Below, one piece after another: positions 9,421-17,650 of a stretch of 64,000 bases of DNA. The notes under the pieces were generated by a model. The model ran no database searches and had not been told where the DNA came from. It saw only the letters and a program-made list of their open reading frames with translations. Every line of letters starts with the position of its first letter. Within the stretch, counting starts at the first letter, position 1. Source of the stretch: CAIWHR01 sp963811685 (GTDB lineage: Bacteria; Pseudomonadota; Gammaproteobacteria; Burkholderiales; Casimicrobiaceae); the NCBI GenBank assembly GCA_963811685.1, contig CAWESK010000010.1:310001-374000 (forward strand), written 5' to 3'. Made by a program: the position numbers and the translations under genes.

Positions 9421-9428
9421 AGACTCGG

Positions 9429-10058
9429 ATGAAGCATCGCTGCGAAGCGTTGGTGCTCGGCATCGGCAACGTGCTTTGGGCGGACGAGGGATTCGGCGTG
9501 CGCGCCGTCGAGGCGCTGCACGCGGCATTCGCATTTCCGCCGGACGTCCTGCTGCAGGACGGCGGCACGCTCGGCCTCGCGCTCTACGACGCGATTTCAT
9601 CCGCTCGCCGCGTCCTCGTCCTCGACGCGATCGACTACCGGCTGCCGGGCGGGACGTTGCGCGTGCTCCGCGGCGACGAGGTGCCCGCCTGGGGCCGCGC
9701 GAAAATCTCGCCCCACCAGATCGGATTCAACGACGTCCTCGCGCTTGCGCAATTGAATGGCTGCGCGCCGGATACGATCGTTGCCATCGGCGTCCAGCCG
9801 GTCGAGCTCGCCGATTTCGGCGGAAGTCTCACCGGCCCCGTGCGCGCGCGCCTCGCCGAGGCCGTTGCGCTTGCCGCGCGCGAGCTCGCAGCGTGGGGGT
9901 ATCCGGGCGTGCCGCGGCAACCCGGCGAGGCGTTCGAGCGCCTCAATGCGGATTCGCTCACACTCGATGCCTACGAGTCGGGGCGTCCGTCGACAACCGA
10001 AGCCTGCCGCATCGGCGACCCGCGCGTGCTGGCGGGCGTCGTGCGCGAGCAGGACTGA
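9429..10058 (+). CDS. hupD: Hydrogenase maturation endopeptidase
   Basis: Nickel-dependent protease that clips the C-terminal tail of HupL after the metal site is filled. The N-terminus LVLGIGNVLWADEGFGVRAVEAL holds the conserved GxGNxLxxDEGxG, with the metal-binding Glu/Asp at DEG; the second metal Asp is in LDAIDYR and a third ligand His in SPHQIGFNDVL. At 209 residues it is typical for HyaD/HupD, with a somewhat long tail. It is the first gene after the small gap holding the imperfect FNR-type site and ends two bases before hupF. Recognition is secure. Confidence 0.95.
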   Translation: MKHRCEALVLGIGNVLWADEGFGVRAVEALHAAFAFPPDVLLQDGGTLGLALYDAISSARRVLVLDAIDYRLPGGTLRVLRGDEVPAWGRAKISPHQIGFNDVLALAQLNGCAPDTIVAIGVQPVELADFGGSLTGPVRARLAEAVALAARELAAWGYPGVPRQPGEAFERLNADSLTLDAYESGRPSTTEACRIGDPRVLAGVVREQD

Positions 10059-10060
10059 TC

Positions 10061-10363
10061 ATGTGCGTCGGCATCCCGATGCAGGTCGTGACCGCGGGCG
10101 AAGGGTTTGCCGTCTGCGCGGGACGCGGCGAGCGCCAGGTGATCGATGTCAGGCTCGTCGGCGCGGCGCCGCCCGATACGTGGCTGCTCGCATTCCAGGG
10201 CTCCGCGGTGCGCATCCTCACGGCCGCCGAAGCCGCACAGACCAACGCCGCGCTCGACGCGCTCGTCGCGCTGCAGTCGGGCGCGAGCGACATCGACGCG
10301 CATTTCGCCGACCTCGTCGGGCGCGAGCCGCAGTTGCCCGATCATCTGAAAGAGAGCCGCTGA
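10061..10363 (+). CDS. hupF: HypC-like hydrogenase chaperone HupF
   Basis: A 100-residue HypC/HupF family protein starting MCVGIPMQVV; the N-terminal Met-Cys is the defining feature, the Cys contacting the iron or large subunit during assembly. It is longer than HypC (80 residues here) because of a C-terminal extension (ALQSGASDIDAHFADLVG), as in rhizobial HupF, which helps protect the hydrogenase large subunit when oxygen is present. The ATG follows the hupD stop by two bases, and its TGA shares one base with the hupG ATG. The real HypC is encoded later at 17408. Confidence 0.93.
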   Translation: MCVGIPMQVVTAGEGFAVCAGRGERQVIDVRLVGAAPPDTWLLAFQGSAVRILTAAEAAQTNAALDALVALQSGASDIDAHFADLVGREPQLPDHLKESR

Positions 10364-10857
10364 TGACCCTTGCGATGCCACTCGCCGCGGGCGCGGATCC
10401 GCTCGCGTATCCCCTGATCGCGCAATTGTTCACGCGACATGGCTACGCCAATATCACGGTCGACAACTTCGACGCGTTCACGCAGCGCCCGGGACGCACG
10501 TTGCTCATGTTTCTCGAGGATCCGGTGCGCTACAAGGAGACCCTCGACCTCGCCGTGATCGTCCCCGAGATCGCGCGCGCATTCGCGCCGCGGCTGGCGG
10601 TCGGCGTGCTGCTGCCCGAGTCGGCGCGCGCCGTGGCGCCGCGCTACGCATTCCGGCGCTGGCCGGCCTTCGTGATGCTGGCCGACGGCCGCTACGTCGG
10701 CGCCGTCGACGGTCTCCGCAACTGGGATGAATACCTGACCGAAGTGGCTGCGTTGCTCGAACGCGCGCCCGCGCGAGCGCCAACGATCGGCATCCCGGTG
10801 CGCGGCGTCGAAGCGGCGAACAGCCCCCGAACCTCACGACCCGAACTGGAGGAATGA
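10363..10857 (+). CDS. hupG: Hydrogenase accessory protein HupG (HyaE family)
   Basis: A 164-residue thioredoxin-fold-like protein of the HyaE/HupG family, thought to bind the Tat-exported small subunit during assembly. Recognisable features are the early LIAQLFTRHGYANI segment, LLMFLEDPVRYKETLDLAVI, and RWPAFVMLADGRYVGAVDGLRNWDEY, which mirrors the C-terminal half of a thioredoxin without its CxxC. The ATG at 10363 overlaps the hupF TGA by one base. The C-terminal ~30 residues are Pro/Arg-rich and probably disordered. Overlaps hupH by four bases. Confidence 0.9.
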   Translation: MTLAMPLAAGADPLAYPLIAQLFTRHGYANITVDNFDAFTQRPGRTLLMFLEDPVRYKETLDLAVIVPEIARAFAPRLAVGVLLPESARAVAPRYAFRRWPAFVMLADGRYVGAVDGLRNWDEYLTEVAALLERAPARAPTIGIPVRGVEAANSPRTSRPELEE

Positions 10858-11729
10858 TGAAGGAGTTTCCGCTTCCCGTACGCATCGTGGGCCCCGGTTC
10901 GCAAGCCGACCACGACGAGCCTCTGCAGTATCTCGACATGCCGCGCGGCATGGACACGTTTCAAATGCCACGCGTACCCGACCGTGCCGATGCGCACGAT
11001 CTCGCCACGGCGCGCGATGCGCTCGCCCGCTACATGGAGCAACTCGCGCAATGGAATCCCGTCGCCGGCGGCGATGGTCCGCGCCTCGATTTCGCGGGAA
11101 TGCCGGCGCGCGCGCTCACCGTGATGAACCAGGTGCTGGGGGAGGGCGAGGTCTCGATCCGGATCGACGGGCCGGCGAGGTACCGGATCCAGGAGAGCGT
11201 GTTCACCGGAATCTGGCGCGTCGTCGGGCTCGACCGCGACGGCTGCGCGGCGACCGACAGACTCGAGGCGGCGGCGCTGCCCCGCGTTGCGATCGACGCC
11301 GCGCGCGATGCGGCGTCCGCGCGCCTGCCCGACATCGCACTGCCCGCGGACGCGATGAACTCGCCCGCGCTGCTCGCCGAGATCGCGGGACAGCTCGCGA
11401 CACGCAGACCGGGAGCGCGCGCGCACGTCATCAACCTGACGCTGTTCCCGTTGACGGCCGGCGACCATCGCGTGCTGGAAGCGGCGCTGCCGGTCGGACC
11501 CGTCGCGATCATGTCGCGCGGCTTCGGCAACTGTCGCGTCACATCGACGGGCGCACGCGACGTCTGGCGCGTCCAGTACTTCAACAACATGAACACGCTG
11601 ATCCTCGACACCATCGAAATCGTCGACCTGCCGGAGGTCGCGCTCGCCGCCGTGGAGGACCTCGAAGACAGTCGCGCGCGGATGGCCGAGCTGGTCGAAT
11701 GGATGAGCGAGTCCGTCGCCGAGGTATAG
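10854..11729 (+). CDS. hupH: Hydrogenase expression/formation protein HupH (HyaF family)
   Basis: A 291-residue HupH/HyaF protein needed for maturation of exported uptake hydrogenases; its biochemical role is not settled. Family marks include MDTFQMPRVPD near the N-terminus, the central VMNQVLGEGEVSIRI and IQESVFTGIWRV segments, and the C-terminal GFGNCRVTSTGARDVWRVQYFNN region (split here for brevity). ATG ATG at 10854 and 10857 give two adjacent possible starts; the first overlaps the hupG stop. Rubredoxin hupI follows after two bases. Confidence 0.94.
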   Translation: MMKEFPLPVRIVGPGSQADHDEPLQYLDMPRGMDTFQMPRVPDRADAHDLATARDALARYMEQLAQWNPVAGGDGPRLDFAGMPARALTVMNQVLGEGEVSIRIDGPARYRIQESVFTGIWRVVGLDRDGCAATDRLEAAALPRVAIDAARDAASARLPDIALPADAMNSPALLAEIAGQLATRRPGARAHVINLTLFPLTAGDHRVLEAALPVGPVAIMSRGFGNCRVTSTGARDVWRVQYFNNMNTLILDTIEIVDLPEVALAAVEDLEDSRARMAELVEWMSESVAEV

Positions 11730-11731
11730 GG

Positions 11732-11944
11732 ATGCCGACGTTCGAAAGCTTCGGCGACGCCGGGCGGATCGGACCGGACACGCGGATGGAATGCAAGGTG
11801 TGCTGGTACGTCTACGATCCCGCCGAGGGCGATGTCGTCTGGCAGATCCCCGCGGGCACGGCATTCGCGCAGCTGCCGCCGCATTGGACGTGCCCGAATT
11901 GCTCGGCGCCGCAGACCCAGTTTCTGGTGCTGAACGATGAATGA
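11732..11944 (+). CDS. hupI: Rubredoxin HupI
   Basis: A 70-residue rubredoxin. Iron ligands are in MECKVCWYVYDP and HWTCPNCSAPQ, the normal two CxxC knuckles, with the usual aromatic core (WYVYDP, FAQLPPHWTCP). Rubredoxins of hup operons are needed for hydrogenase assembly or protection in oxygen. There is an N-terminal extension of ~18 residues (MPTFESFGDAGRIGPDTR) as in other HupI. ATG at 11732 follows the hupH stop by two bases; the C-terminus overlaps hupJ by eight bases. Confidence 0.95.
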   Translation: MPTFESFGDAGRIGPDTRMECKVCWYVYDPAEGDVVWQIPAGTAFAQLPPHWTCPNCSAPQTQFLVLNDE

Positions 11945-12479
11945 CGCGCCGCTGCTGCCCGATCCGTCGCCGCGCCTTGAAACGGCGTTCCGCGCGGTCG
12001 CCGCCCGGATGACCGGCCTCGGTTTCGTCAATCCCGCGCTCGACGTCGAGGCGGTGGGCTTCGCTCCGTGGAACGGACACTGGCTCGGTGTGCTCGTGAC
12101 TCCGTGGTTCATGAACCTCACGCTCGCGCCGCGCGATGCCGCGCTATGGCAGCCGCTCGCCCACGGCGCGAAACGCAGCTACGAGTTTCCCGCCGGGGTC
12201 TACGAATTCATCGGCGCCGGCGACGAGGCGACGGGCGAATACCAGCTTTGCTCGCTGTTCTCGCCGGTCGGCGAATTCGCCGATCACGCGACGGCGACGC
12301 TCGTCGCCCGGCTGGCGCGCGAGGCGCTGTTCGAACATGGGAATGCCGAGACGCCGACAATGCCGGTCGCGAATCTGGCGCCTCCGTCCGGGCCGCTTGC
12401 CCGGGTCGAGAGGCAGCTTGCAGCGCCGCTGTCCAAGCGCGACTTCATCCATGGGCGCTTTGTTCGGAGCGAGCCGTGA
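11937..12479 (+). CDS. hupJ: [NiFe]-hydrogenase assembly chaperone HupJ (HybE family)
   Basis: A 180-residue member of the HybE/HupJ family, which checks the folding of the large or small subunit before Tat export. Typical features are MTGLGFVNPALDVEAVGF, GHWLGVLVTPWFMNLTLAP and a central EFPAGVYEFIGAGDEATGEY. In rhizobia HupJ is a separate protein from rubredoxin HupI, whereas elsewhere the two are fused; here they are separate but overlap by eight bases. The stop overlaps the GTG of hupK. Confidence 0.92.
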   Translation: MNDAPLLPDPSPRLETAFRAVAARMTGLGFVNPALDVEAVGFAPWNGHWLGVLVTPWFMNLTLAPRDAALWQPLAHGAKRSYEFPAGVYEFIGAGDEATGEYQLCSLFSPVGEFADHATATLVARLAREALFEHGNAETPTMPVANLAPPSGPLARVERQLAAPLSKRDFIHGRFVRSEP

Positions 12480-13648
12480 CGATCGAGGGTGAACTGACGA
12501 TTCGGCTGGCGTGGGACGGCAAGCGCGTCGGGGACGTGGCCGTACGTTCCACGCGCCCATTCATGGCAAGCCGTCTTTTCGCAGGACGCACGCCCGAGGA
12601 AGCGGCGACTTTGGCGCCGCTCCTCTACAGCGTCTGCGCGCACGCGCAAGGTGTTGCTGCCGCCGGGGCCCTGGAAGCGGCGACCGGCGGCGCGCCGGCC
12701 GCGGCGACCGTCAGCGCGCGGAGGCAAGAGGTCATCCTCGAGACGGTGCAGGAGTATCTGTGGCGGATTCTGATCGACTGGCCGCTCGCAATGGGCCACG
12801 CGGGCGACGTGCAGCCGGTGGCGACCGCGCGGCGCCTGATCGCGCCGACGCTGGACACGCTGGCGCGGGTTGCGCGGCGCATCGATGGCAGGCCATTGCC
12901 AGGTTGCGACGTGCGCCCCGTGGCGGGCGCGCTGGCGGAACTCGCCGCAACGCATCTTTACGGCGTCGCGCCGGACCTGTGGCTCGCGCGAACGGACGTC
13001 GACGCGATCGCGGTTTGGGCGAGCGGCAGGCAAACGCTGCCCGCGCGGCTTCTCGACGACCTGCTGCAAGAATCGCCGGGCCTCGCGCGAAGCGATGTCG
13101 CGCTGATGCCGGTCGCGCAACGCGAGGCGCTTGCCGCTGCGGTCGTGCCCGCGCTCCGCAGCGATCCGGCCTTCGAGCAGGCGCCGTCGTGGAGCGGCGC
13201 CGCGGTCGAGACCGGCGCGCTCGCTCGAAGCGGCACGCACCCGTACGTCGCGGCGATCAGGGACCGGTCCGGCAATGCGGTGCCTGCGCGGTTTGCGGCG
13301 CGACTGACGGAACTCGCGCTGCTGCTCGGCGAGCTCGCCGGCGTGGCGCGCGACCAGGATCGGACGCCATGGTCCGATGCCTTCGCGCTCGGCGCGGGCG
13401 AGGGACTGGGCGTCGTGCAGACGGCGCGCGGCCTGCTGCTCCATTACGCTCGGGTCGACGCTGGCCGCGTCGGCGCCTACCGGATCGTTGCGCCGACGGA
13501 GTGGAATTTCCGTCCGGCCGGCGCGCTCGTCCGCGGGCTCGGCACGCTCGCCGCCAACGACGAGTCAGAGCTCGTCCGGCAGGCGCGCCTCGCGGTGCAG
13601 GCGCTCGATCCATGCGTCGCGTGTCGCATCGAGGTTGCGCATGCATGA
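12476..13648 (+). CDS. hupK: Hydrogenase maturation scaffold HupK
   Basis: A 390-residue protein related to the hydrogenase large subunit but without the first cysteine pair; it keeps a C-terminal DPCVACRIEVA resembling the L2 motif. HupK is thought to be a scaffold on which the Fe(CN)2CO group is passed on. The GTG at 12476 (GTGA overlap with hupJ) is chosen because the frame further upstream overlaps hupJ and is Arg-rich. EYLWRILIDWPLAMGH and YRIVAPTEWNFRPAGALVRG are shared with large subunits. Its last eight bases overlap hypA. Confidence 0.9.
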   Translation: MTIEGELTIRLAWDGKRVGDVAVRSTRPFMASRLFAGRTPEEAATLAPLLYSVCAHAQGVAAAGALEAATGGAPAAATVSARRQEVILETVQEYLWRILIDWPLAMGHAGDVQPVATARRLIAPTLDTLARVARRIDGRPLPGCDVRPVAGALAELAATHLYGVAPDLWLARTDVDAIAVWASGRQTLPARLLDDLLQESPGLARSDVALMPVAQREALAAAVVPALRSDPAFEQAPSWSGAAVETGALARSGTHPYVAAIRDRSGNAVPARFAARLTELALLLGELAGVARDQDRTPWSDAFALGAGEGLGVVQTARGLLLHYARVDAGRVGAYRIVAPTEWNFRPAGALVRGLGTLAANDESELVRQARLAVQALDPCVACRIEVAHA

Positions 13649-13982
13649 GCTCTCGCTCGCCGAAGGCATGCTCGAGGTCGTGGCGGACGCGGCGCGCGCG
13701 GACGGTGCGCGCAAAGTGCGCACGGTGTGGCTCGAGCTCGGCGCGTTGTCGCACGTGGAAGTGCAGGCGCTGCGCTTTTGCTTCGACGCGGTGACGAGAG
13801 GAAGCATCGCCGAAGGGGCGGCGCTCGAGATCCTGACGACCCCCGGGCAGGCGTGGTGCATGCCGTGCGGCAGGAGCGTCCCGCTCGCTCGCCTCGGCGA
13901 CGCGTGCCCCGAGTGCGGCAGCCATCAGCTGCAGGTCGTCGGCGGCGAGGAAATGCGGGTGCGGGAAATCGCAGTGGCCTGA
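13641..13982 (+). CDS. hypA: Hydrogenase nickel incorporation protein HypA
   Basis: A 113-residue nickel chaperone beginning MHELSLAEGMLEVV; His2 and Glu3 are the conserved nickel ligands. A zinc site is formed by CMPCGRS and CPECGSHQ. HypA works with HypB to load nickel into the large-subunit precursor. The first ATG at 13641 is inside the end of hupK (eight-base overlap), and this start is fixed by the MHE rule. Length is normal. It is followed by 61 non-coding bases before hypB. Confidence 0.97.
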   Translation: MHELSLAEGMLEVVADAARADGARKVRTVWLELGALSHVEVQALRFCFDAVTRGSIAEGAALEILTTPGQAWCMPCGRSVPLARLGDACPECGSHQLQVVGGEEMRVREIAVA

Positions 13983-14043
13983 CGGCAGCAGCGGATGAAC
14001 GAGGACATCGACAAGGACCGGGATTAGGACAAGGGAGTCGGAC

Positions 14044-15047
14044 ATGTGCACGACTTGCGGCTGCGGCCACGGCGAAACGCGGATCGACAACGCTCCGGCG
14101 GGAGCAACGTCCTTGTCCGGACACGGACACGGCACGAGGCACTGGCTCAGCACGTCCATGCGGATGGCTCGGTGCATTCGCACGGGGACGCGGACGGCCA
14201 CGGCCACCGGCACGCCGACGGCACATGGCACCGTCACGATGCGGGCGCCCGCGCCGAGGTTGCCGGGGGCGCATTCGGCGCCGTGCACGGGGCGGGCACG
14301 ACGCAGGAACGGATCGTTCAGATCGAACGCGACATCCTGTCCCGGAACAACGCCTTTGCCGCCAGGAATCGGCAGGCGTTCGCCGACCGCGGCGTGTTCG
14401 CCTTGAACCTCGTGTCGAGCCCGGGATCGGGCAAGACGACGCTGCTCGTGAAGACCATCGAAGCGCTGCAGGGACGAGTGCCCGTCGCGGTGATCGAAGG
14501 CGACCAGCAGACCTCGCTCGACGCCGACCGCATTCGTGCGACGGGTGCGCCGGCCGTGCAGATCAACACGGGCAAAGGCTGCCATCTCGACGCGCAGATG
14601 GTCGGGCAAGCGCTTTCGTCGCTGGCGATCGCCGACGATGGCGTGCTGCTGATAGAGAACGTCGGCAACCTCGTCTGCCCCGCCGCGTTCGATCTCGGCG
14701 AGGCGCATAAGGTCGTAATTCTCTCCGTCACCGAAGGCGACGACAAGCCGCTCAAGTATCCCGACATGTTCCATGCCGCCGACCTGCTCATCGTCAACAA
14801 GGTCGACCTGTTGCCGTACGTGACGTTCGACGTTGCCAAGGCGATCGAGTGTGCCCGGCGCGTGCGGCCCGGCCTCGACGTTCTCTGCGTGTCGGCGACG
14901 ACCGGCGAGAATTTTCCGGCGTGGCTCGCCTGGCTGGAGCGCGGCGCGCAACGCACCCGCGCACACCGCGTCGAGACGGTCGACGCGCTGCGGCGCCGGA
15001 TCGCCGCGCTCGAGACCGAGCTGGCCCAGCGGTCGACGCCGGCGTAG
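14044..15047 (+). CDS. hypB: Nickel GTPase HypB with a frame break in the His-rich region
   Basis: GTPase that delivers nickel. The true N-terminus MCTTCGCGHGETRID, with the high-affinity CxxCGC nickel site, is read from 14044; the rest, including the His-rich stretch (HVHADGSVHSHGDADGHGHRH) and the GTPase domain, is in another frame that continues to 15047. The frames meet at about 14120-14135 in a GGACAC repeat; one missing base there (GGCACG for GGCCACG) restores a single ~334-residue protein. The GTPase has a P-loop SSPGSGKTTLL, then EGDQQTSLDADR, GCHLDAQM and NKVDLLP. Sequencing error in a repetitive tract is the simplest reason. GGGAG before the ATG is a good ribosome site. Confidence 0.92.
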
Positions 15048-15059
15048 CGACTCCGCGGA

Positions 15060-17405
15060 ATGACGATGGAGGCGATACTGCAACCGCCCGCAACGATGCG
15101 CACGCGCCTCGAGGTGCGCGGCATCGTGCAGGGCGTTGGCTTCCGGCCGTTCGTCTACCGGCTCGCGCGCGAATTGAACCTCGCGGGCTGGGTCAACAAC
15201 GACGGCGGGGGCGTGGCCATCGAGGTCGAAGGCGACCCGGCGCAGATCGCATGCCTCACGCGGCGTCTCGCCGCCGACGCGCCTCCCCGCGCGCGCGTCG
15301 ACAGCGTCACGAGCCGCGAATGCGCGCCGACCGCCGACGCAGGCTTCGTGATCCGCGAGACCGGCGGCGGTCGCGCGACCACGGCCATCGGACCGGACAG
15401 CGCGGTCTGCGACGACTGCCTTGGCGAGCTGTTCGATCCCGCCGACCGTCGCTACCGCTACGCCTTCATCAACTGCACGAACTGCGGTCCGCGCTACACG
15501 ATCACGCGGTCGCTGCCGTACGATCGCGCGACGACCAGCATGGCCGCGTTCATGCAGTGCCCCGAATGCCTTGCCGAGTATGGCGCCCCGGCGCACCGGC
15601 GATTCCATGCCGAGCCGAATGCGTGTCCGCAGTGCGGCCCGCGGCTCGCGCTGCTCGATGCGAGTGGCAGACCGATCGGCGGCGTCGATCCCATCCAGGC
15701 GACGCTCGCGCGGCTGCGCGCGGGCGACATCGTCGCGGTCAAGGGATTGGGCGGCTTCCACCTTGCCTGCGACGCTCGCAACCCCGCGGCCGTGGCGCGG
15801 CTCCGTGAGCGCAAAGCGCGCGAGGAGAAGCCCTTTGCGGTGATGGTTGCGAATGCGCTCTCGGTCCGCCCGTTCGCGGTCGTCGCGCCGGACGAGGCTT
15901 TGCTGCTGGATTCCGCCGAGCGGCCGATCGTGCTGTTGCGCAAGACGCAAGGCGCGGAGCGCGAGCTTCGCGGCGTGGCGCCGGGACTTGCCTGGCTCGG
16001 TGCGATGCTCCCCTCCACGCCGCTCCACTATCTGCTGTTCCATGAGGCGGCGGGTCGACCGGCGGGCACCTCGTGGCTGGCGCGGGAGCACCCGCTCGTG
16101 CTGGTGATGACGAGCGCGAACCCGGGCGGCGAGCCTCTCGTCACCGACAACGGCGAGGCCGTGCGCCGGCTGGGGGGCATCGCCGACGCGCTGCTCGTGC
16201 ACGATCGCGCGATCGTCACGCGTTGCGACGACAGCGTGGTGCGGACGAATCCGGACGTGCGTGGAGGCGGATTGCAATTCGTGCGCCGCGCCCGCGGATA
16301 CACGCCGCGCGCGATCAAGCTCGCGCATTCGGGACCGCCGGTCGTCGCGCTCGGCGGCCATTTCAAGAACACCGTCTGCGTCACGCGCGGCGACGAGGCC
16401 TTCGTGTCGCAGCACATCGGAGATCTCGACAACGCGCCGACGTGCATGGCGCTGGTCGAGGCGGTCGCGCACCTGACATCGATCCTCGAAGTCGAGCCCG
16501 CGCTCGTCGCTCACGACCTGCATCCCGATTACTTCAGCACGCGGCACGCCGCGCGCGTCGCGCAGGCGCTTGGCGTATCCCGGCTCGGCGTTGCGCATCA
16601 TCATGCCCACATCGCGGCGGTGGTCGCCGAGCACGGGATCGACGGCCCGGTGCTGGGGCTCGCCCTCGACGGCGTCGGCCTCGGCAGCGACGGCGGCGCC
16701 TGGGGCGGCGAGCTCCTTTGCGTCGATGGAAGCGCGTTTCGCCGGCTCGGGCATCTCGCGCCGCTCCGCCTGCCCGGCGGCGACGTGGCGGCGCGCGAGC
16801 CGTGGCGCATGGCGGCCGCCGCGCTTGCGCGTTGCGGCAGGGACGAGGAAATCACGCGTCGCTTCGGCGACGAGCCGGCGGCGCCGACCGTGGCGGCGAT
16901 GCTGGCGCGTGGCGTCAACGCACCTCCGACGTCGAGCATGGGCCGCCATTTCGACGCCGCCGCCGGCCTCCTCGGCGTACGCCGGCGGATGGCGTTCGAG
17001 GGCCAGGCGGCGATGCTGCTCGAAGGTCTCGCCGAAGCGCACGGGCCGGTCGAAGCGTTCGCCGGCGGTTTTGGGATCACCGCGGACAACGTGCTGGACT
17101 TCTCGCCGCTCCTGGCGCGTCTTGCCGACGAGAGCGACGCAGCCTTCGGCGCCGCGCTGTTTCATGCGACCGTCGTGGCGGGTCTTGCCGCATGGGTCGC
17201 ACGGGCAGCGCAAGCGGAAGGACTCGCGACGGTGGCCTGCGGCGGCGGCTGCTTTCTCAACGCGCTCCTCGCGCGCGGCCTCAAGACGGCATTGATCGCG
17301 CACGGCGTCGCGATGCGCGAAGCGATGGCCGTGCCGCCCAACGACGGTGGCTTGAGCCTCGGGCAGGCGTGGGTCGCGCTGCACGCCGCAGCGAAGGAGC
17401 CCTGA
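15060..17405 (+). CDS. hypF: Carbamoyltransferase HypF
   Basis: Makes the thiocarbamate on HypE from carbamoyl phosphate, the source of the cyanide ligands. All four domains are present in 781 residues: acylphosphatase (RGIVQGVGFRPFVYRLA, about 19-35), two zinc motifs (CDDCLGE with CTNCGPRYT; CPECLAEY with CPQCGPR), a YrdC/Sua5-like domain (VKGLGGFHLACDA), and a Kae1-like domain with the metal-binding HHHAHIAAV. No frame break. The first ATG at 15060 follows the hypB stop by 12 bases; MRTRLEVRGIV at residue 13 is an alternative start. hypC begins two bases after the stop. Confidence 0.98.
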   Translation: MTMEAILQPPATMRTRLEVRGIVQGVGFRPFVYRLARELNLAGWVNNDGGGVAIEVEGDPAQIACLTRRLAADAPPRARVDSVTSRECAPTADAGFVIRETGGGRATTAIGPDSAVCDDCLGELFDPADRRYRYAFINCTNCGPRYTITRSLPYDRATTSMAAFMQCPECLAEYGAPAHRRFHAEPNACPQCGPRLALLDASGRPIGGVDPIQATLARLRAGDIVAVKGLGGFHLACDARNPAAVARLRERKAREEKPFAVMVANALSVRPFAVVAPDEALLLDSAERPIVLLRKTQGAERELRGVAPGLAWLGAMLPSTPLHYLLFHEAAGRPAGTSWLAREHPLVLVMTSANPGGEPLVTDNGEAVRRLGGIADALLVHDRAIVTRCDDSVVRTNPDVRGGGLQFVRRARGYTPRAIKLAHSGPPVVALGGHFKNTVCVTRGDEAFVSQHIGDLDNAPTCMALVEAVAHLTSILEVEPALVAHDLHPDYFSTRHAARVAQALGVSRLGVAHHHAHIAAVVAEHGIDGPVLGLALDGVGLGSDGGAWGGELLCVDGSAFRRLGHLAPLRLPGGDVAAREPWRMAAAALARCGRDEEITRRFGDEPAAPTVAAMLARGVNAPPTSSMGRHFDAAAGLLGVRRRMAFEGQAAMLLEGLAEAHGPVEAFAGGFGITADNVLDFSPLLARLADESDAAFGAALFHATVVAGLAAWVARAAQAEGLATVACGGGCFLNALLARGLKTALIAHGVAMREAMAVPPNDGGLSLGQAWVALHAAAKEP

Positions 17406-17407
17406 CC

Positions 17408-17650
17408 ATGTGCCTCGCGATTCCCGCGCGGGTCGTCGCGCTGCCCGGACCCGCCGAAGCGATCATCGACGTCGACGGCGTGCGCAAGCGCATTTCGCTC
17501 GCCCTGGTCGACGGCGTCGTCGTCGGGGACTACGTGATCGTGCACGTCGGTTACGCGCTCGCGCGGCTCGATCCGGTCGAGGCCGAGCGCACGCTCGCGC
17601 TTTTCGCGGATGGAGGCGCAGGCCCTGCGGCCGCGGAGGCTCCGCGATGA
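17408..17650 (+). CDS. hypC: Hydrogenase maturation chaperone HypC
   Basis: An 80-residue chaperone starting MCLAIPARVVALPG; Cys2 binds iron or the large subunit. It forms a complex with HypD during assembly of the Fe(CN)2CO group and then escorts the large-subunit precursor. The VGDYVIVHVGYALARLD segment is the conserved strand region of the family, and EAERTLALF starts the C-terminal helix. It overlaps hypD by four bases (ATGA). It is the second HypC-type protein in the island, after the longer HupF, as in rhizobial hydrogenase clusters. Confidence 0.97.
   Translation: MCLAIPARVVALPGPAEAIIDVDGVRKRISLALVDGVVVGDYVIVHVGYALARLDPVEAERTLALFADGGAGPAAAEAPR

Noticed and set aside
13257..17384. 1,375-codon open frame on the minus strand opposite hupK-hypA-hypB-hypF
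   Set aside because: Arg/Ala/His-rich text without domains, antisense to well recognised genes; long antisense frames are common in GC-rich DNA.
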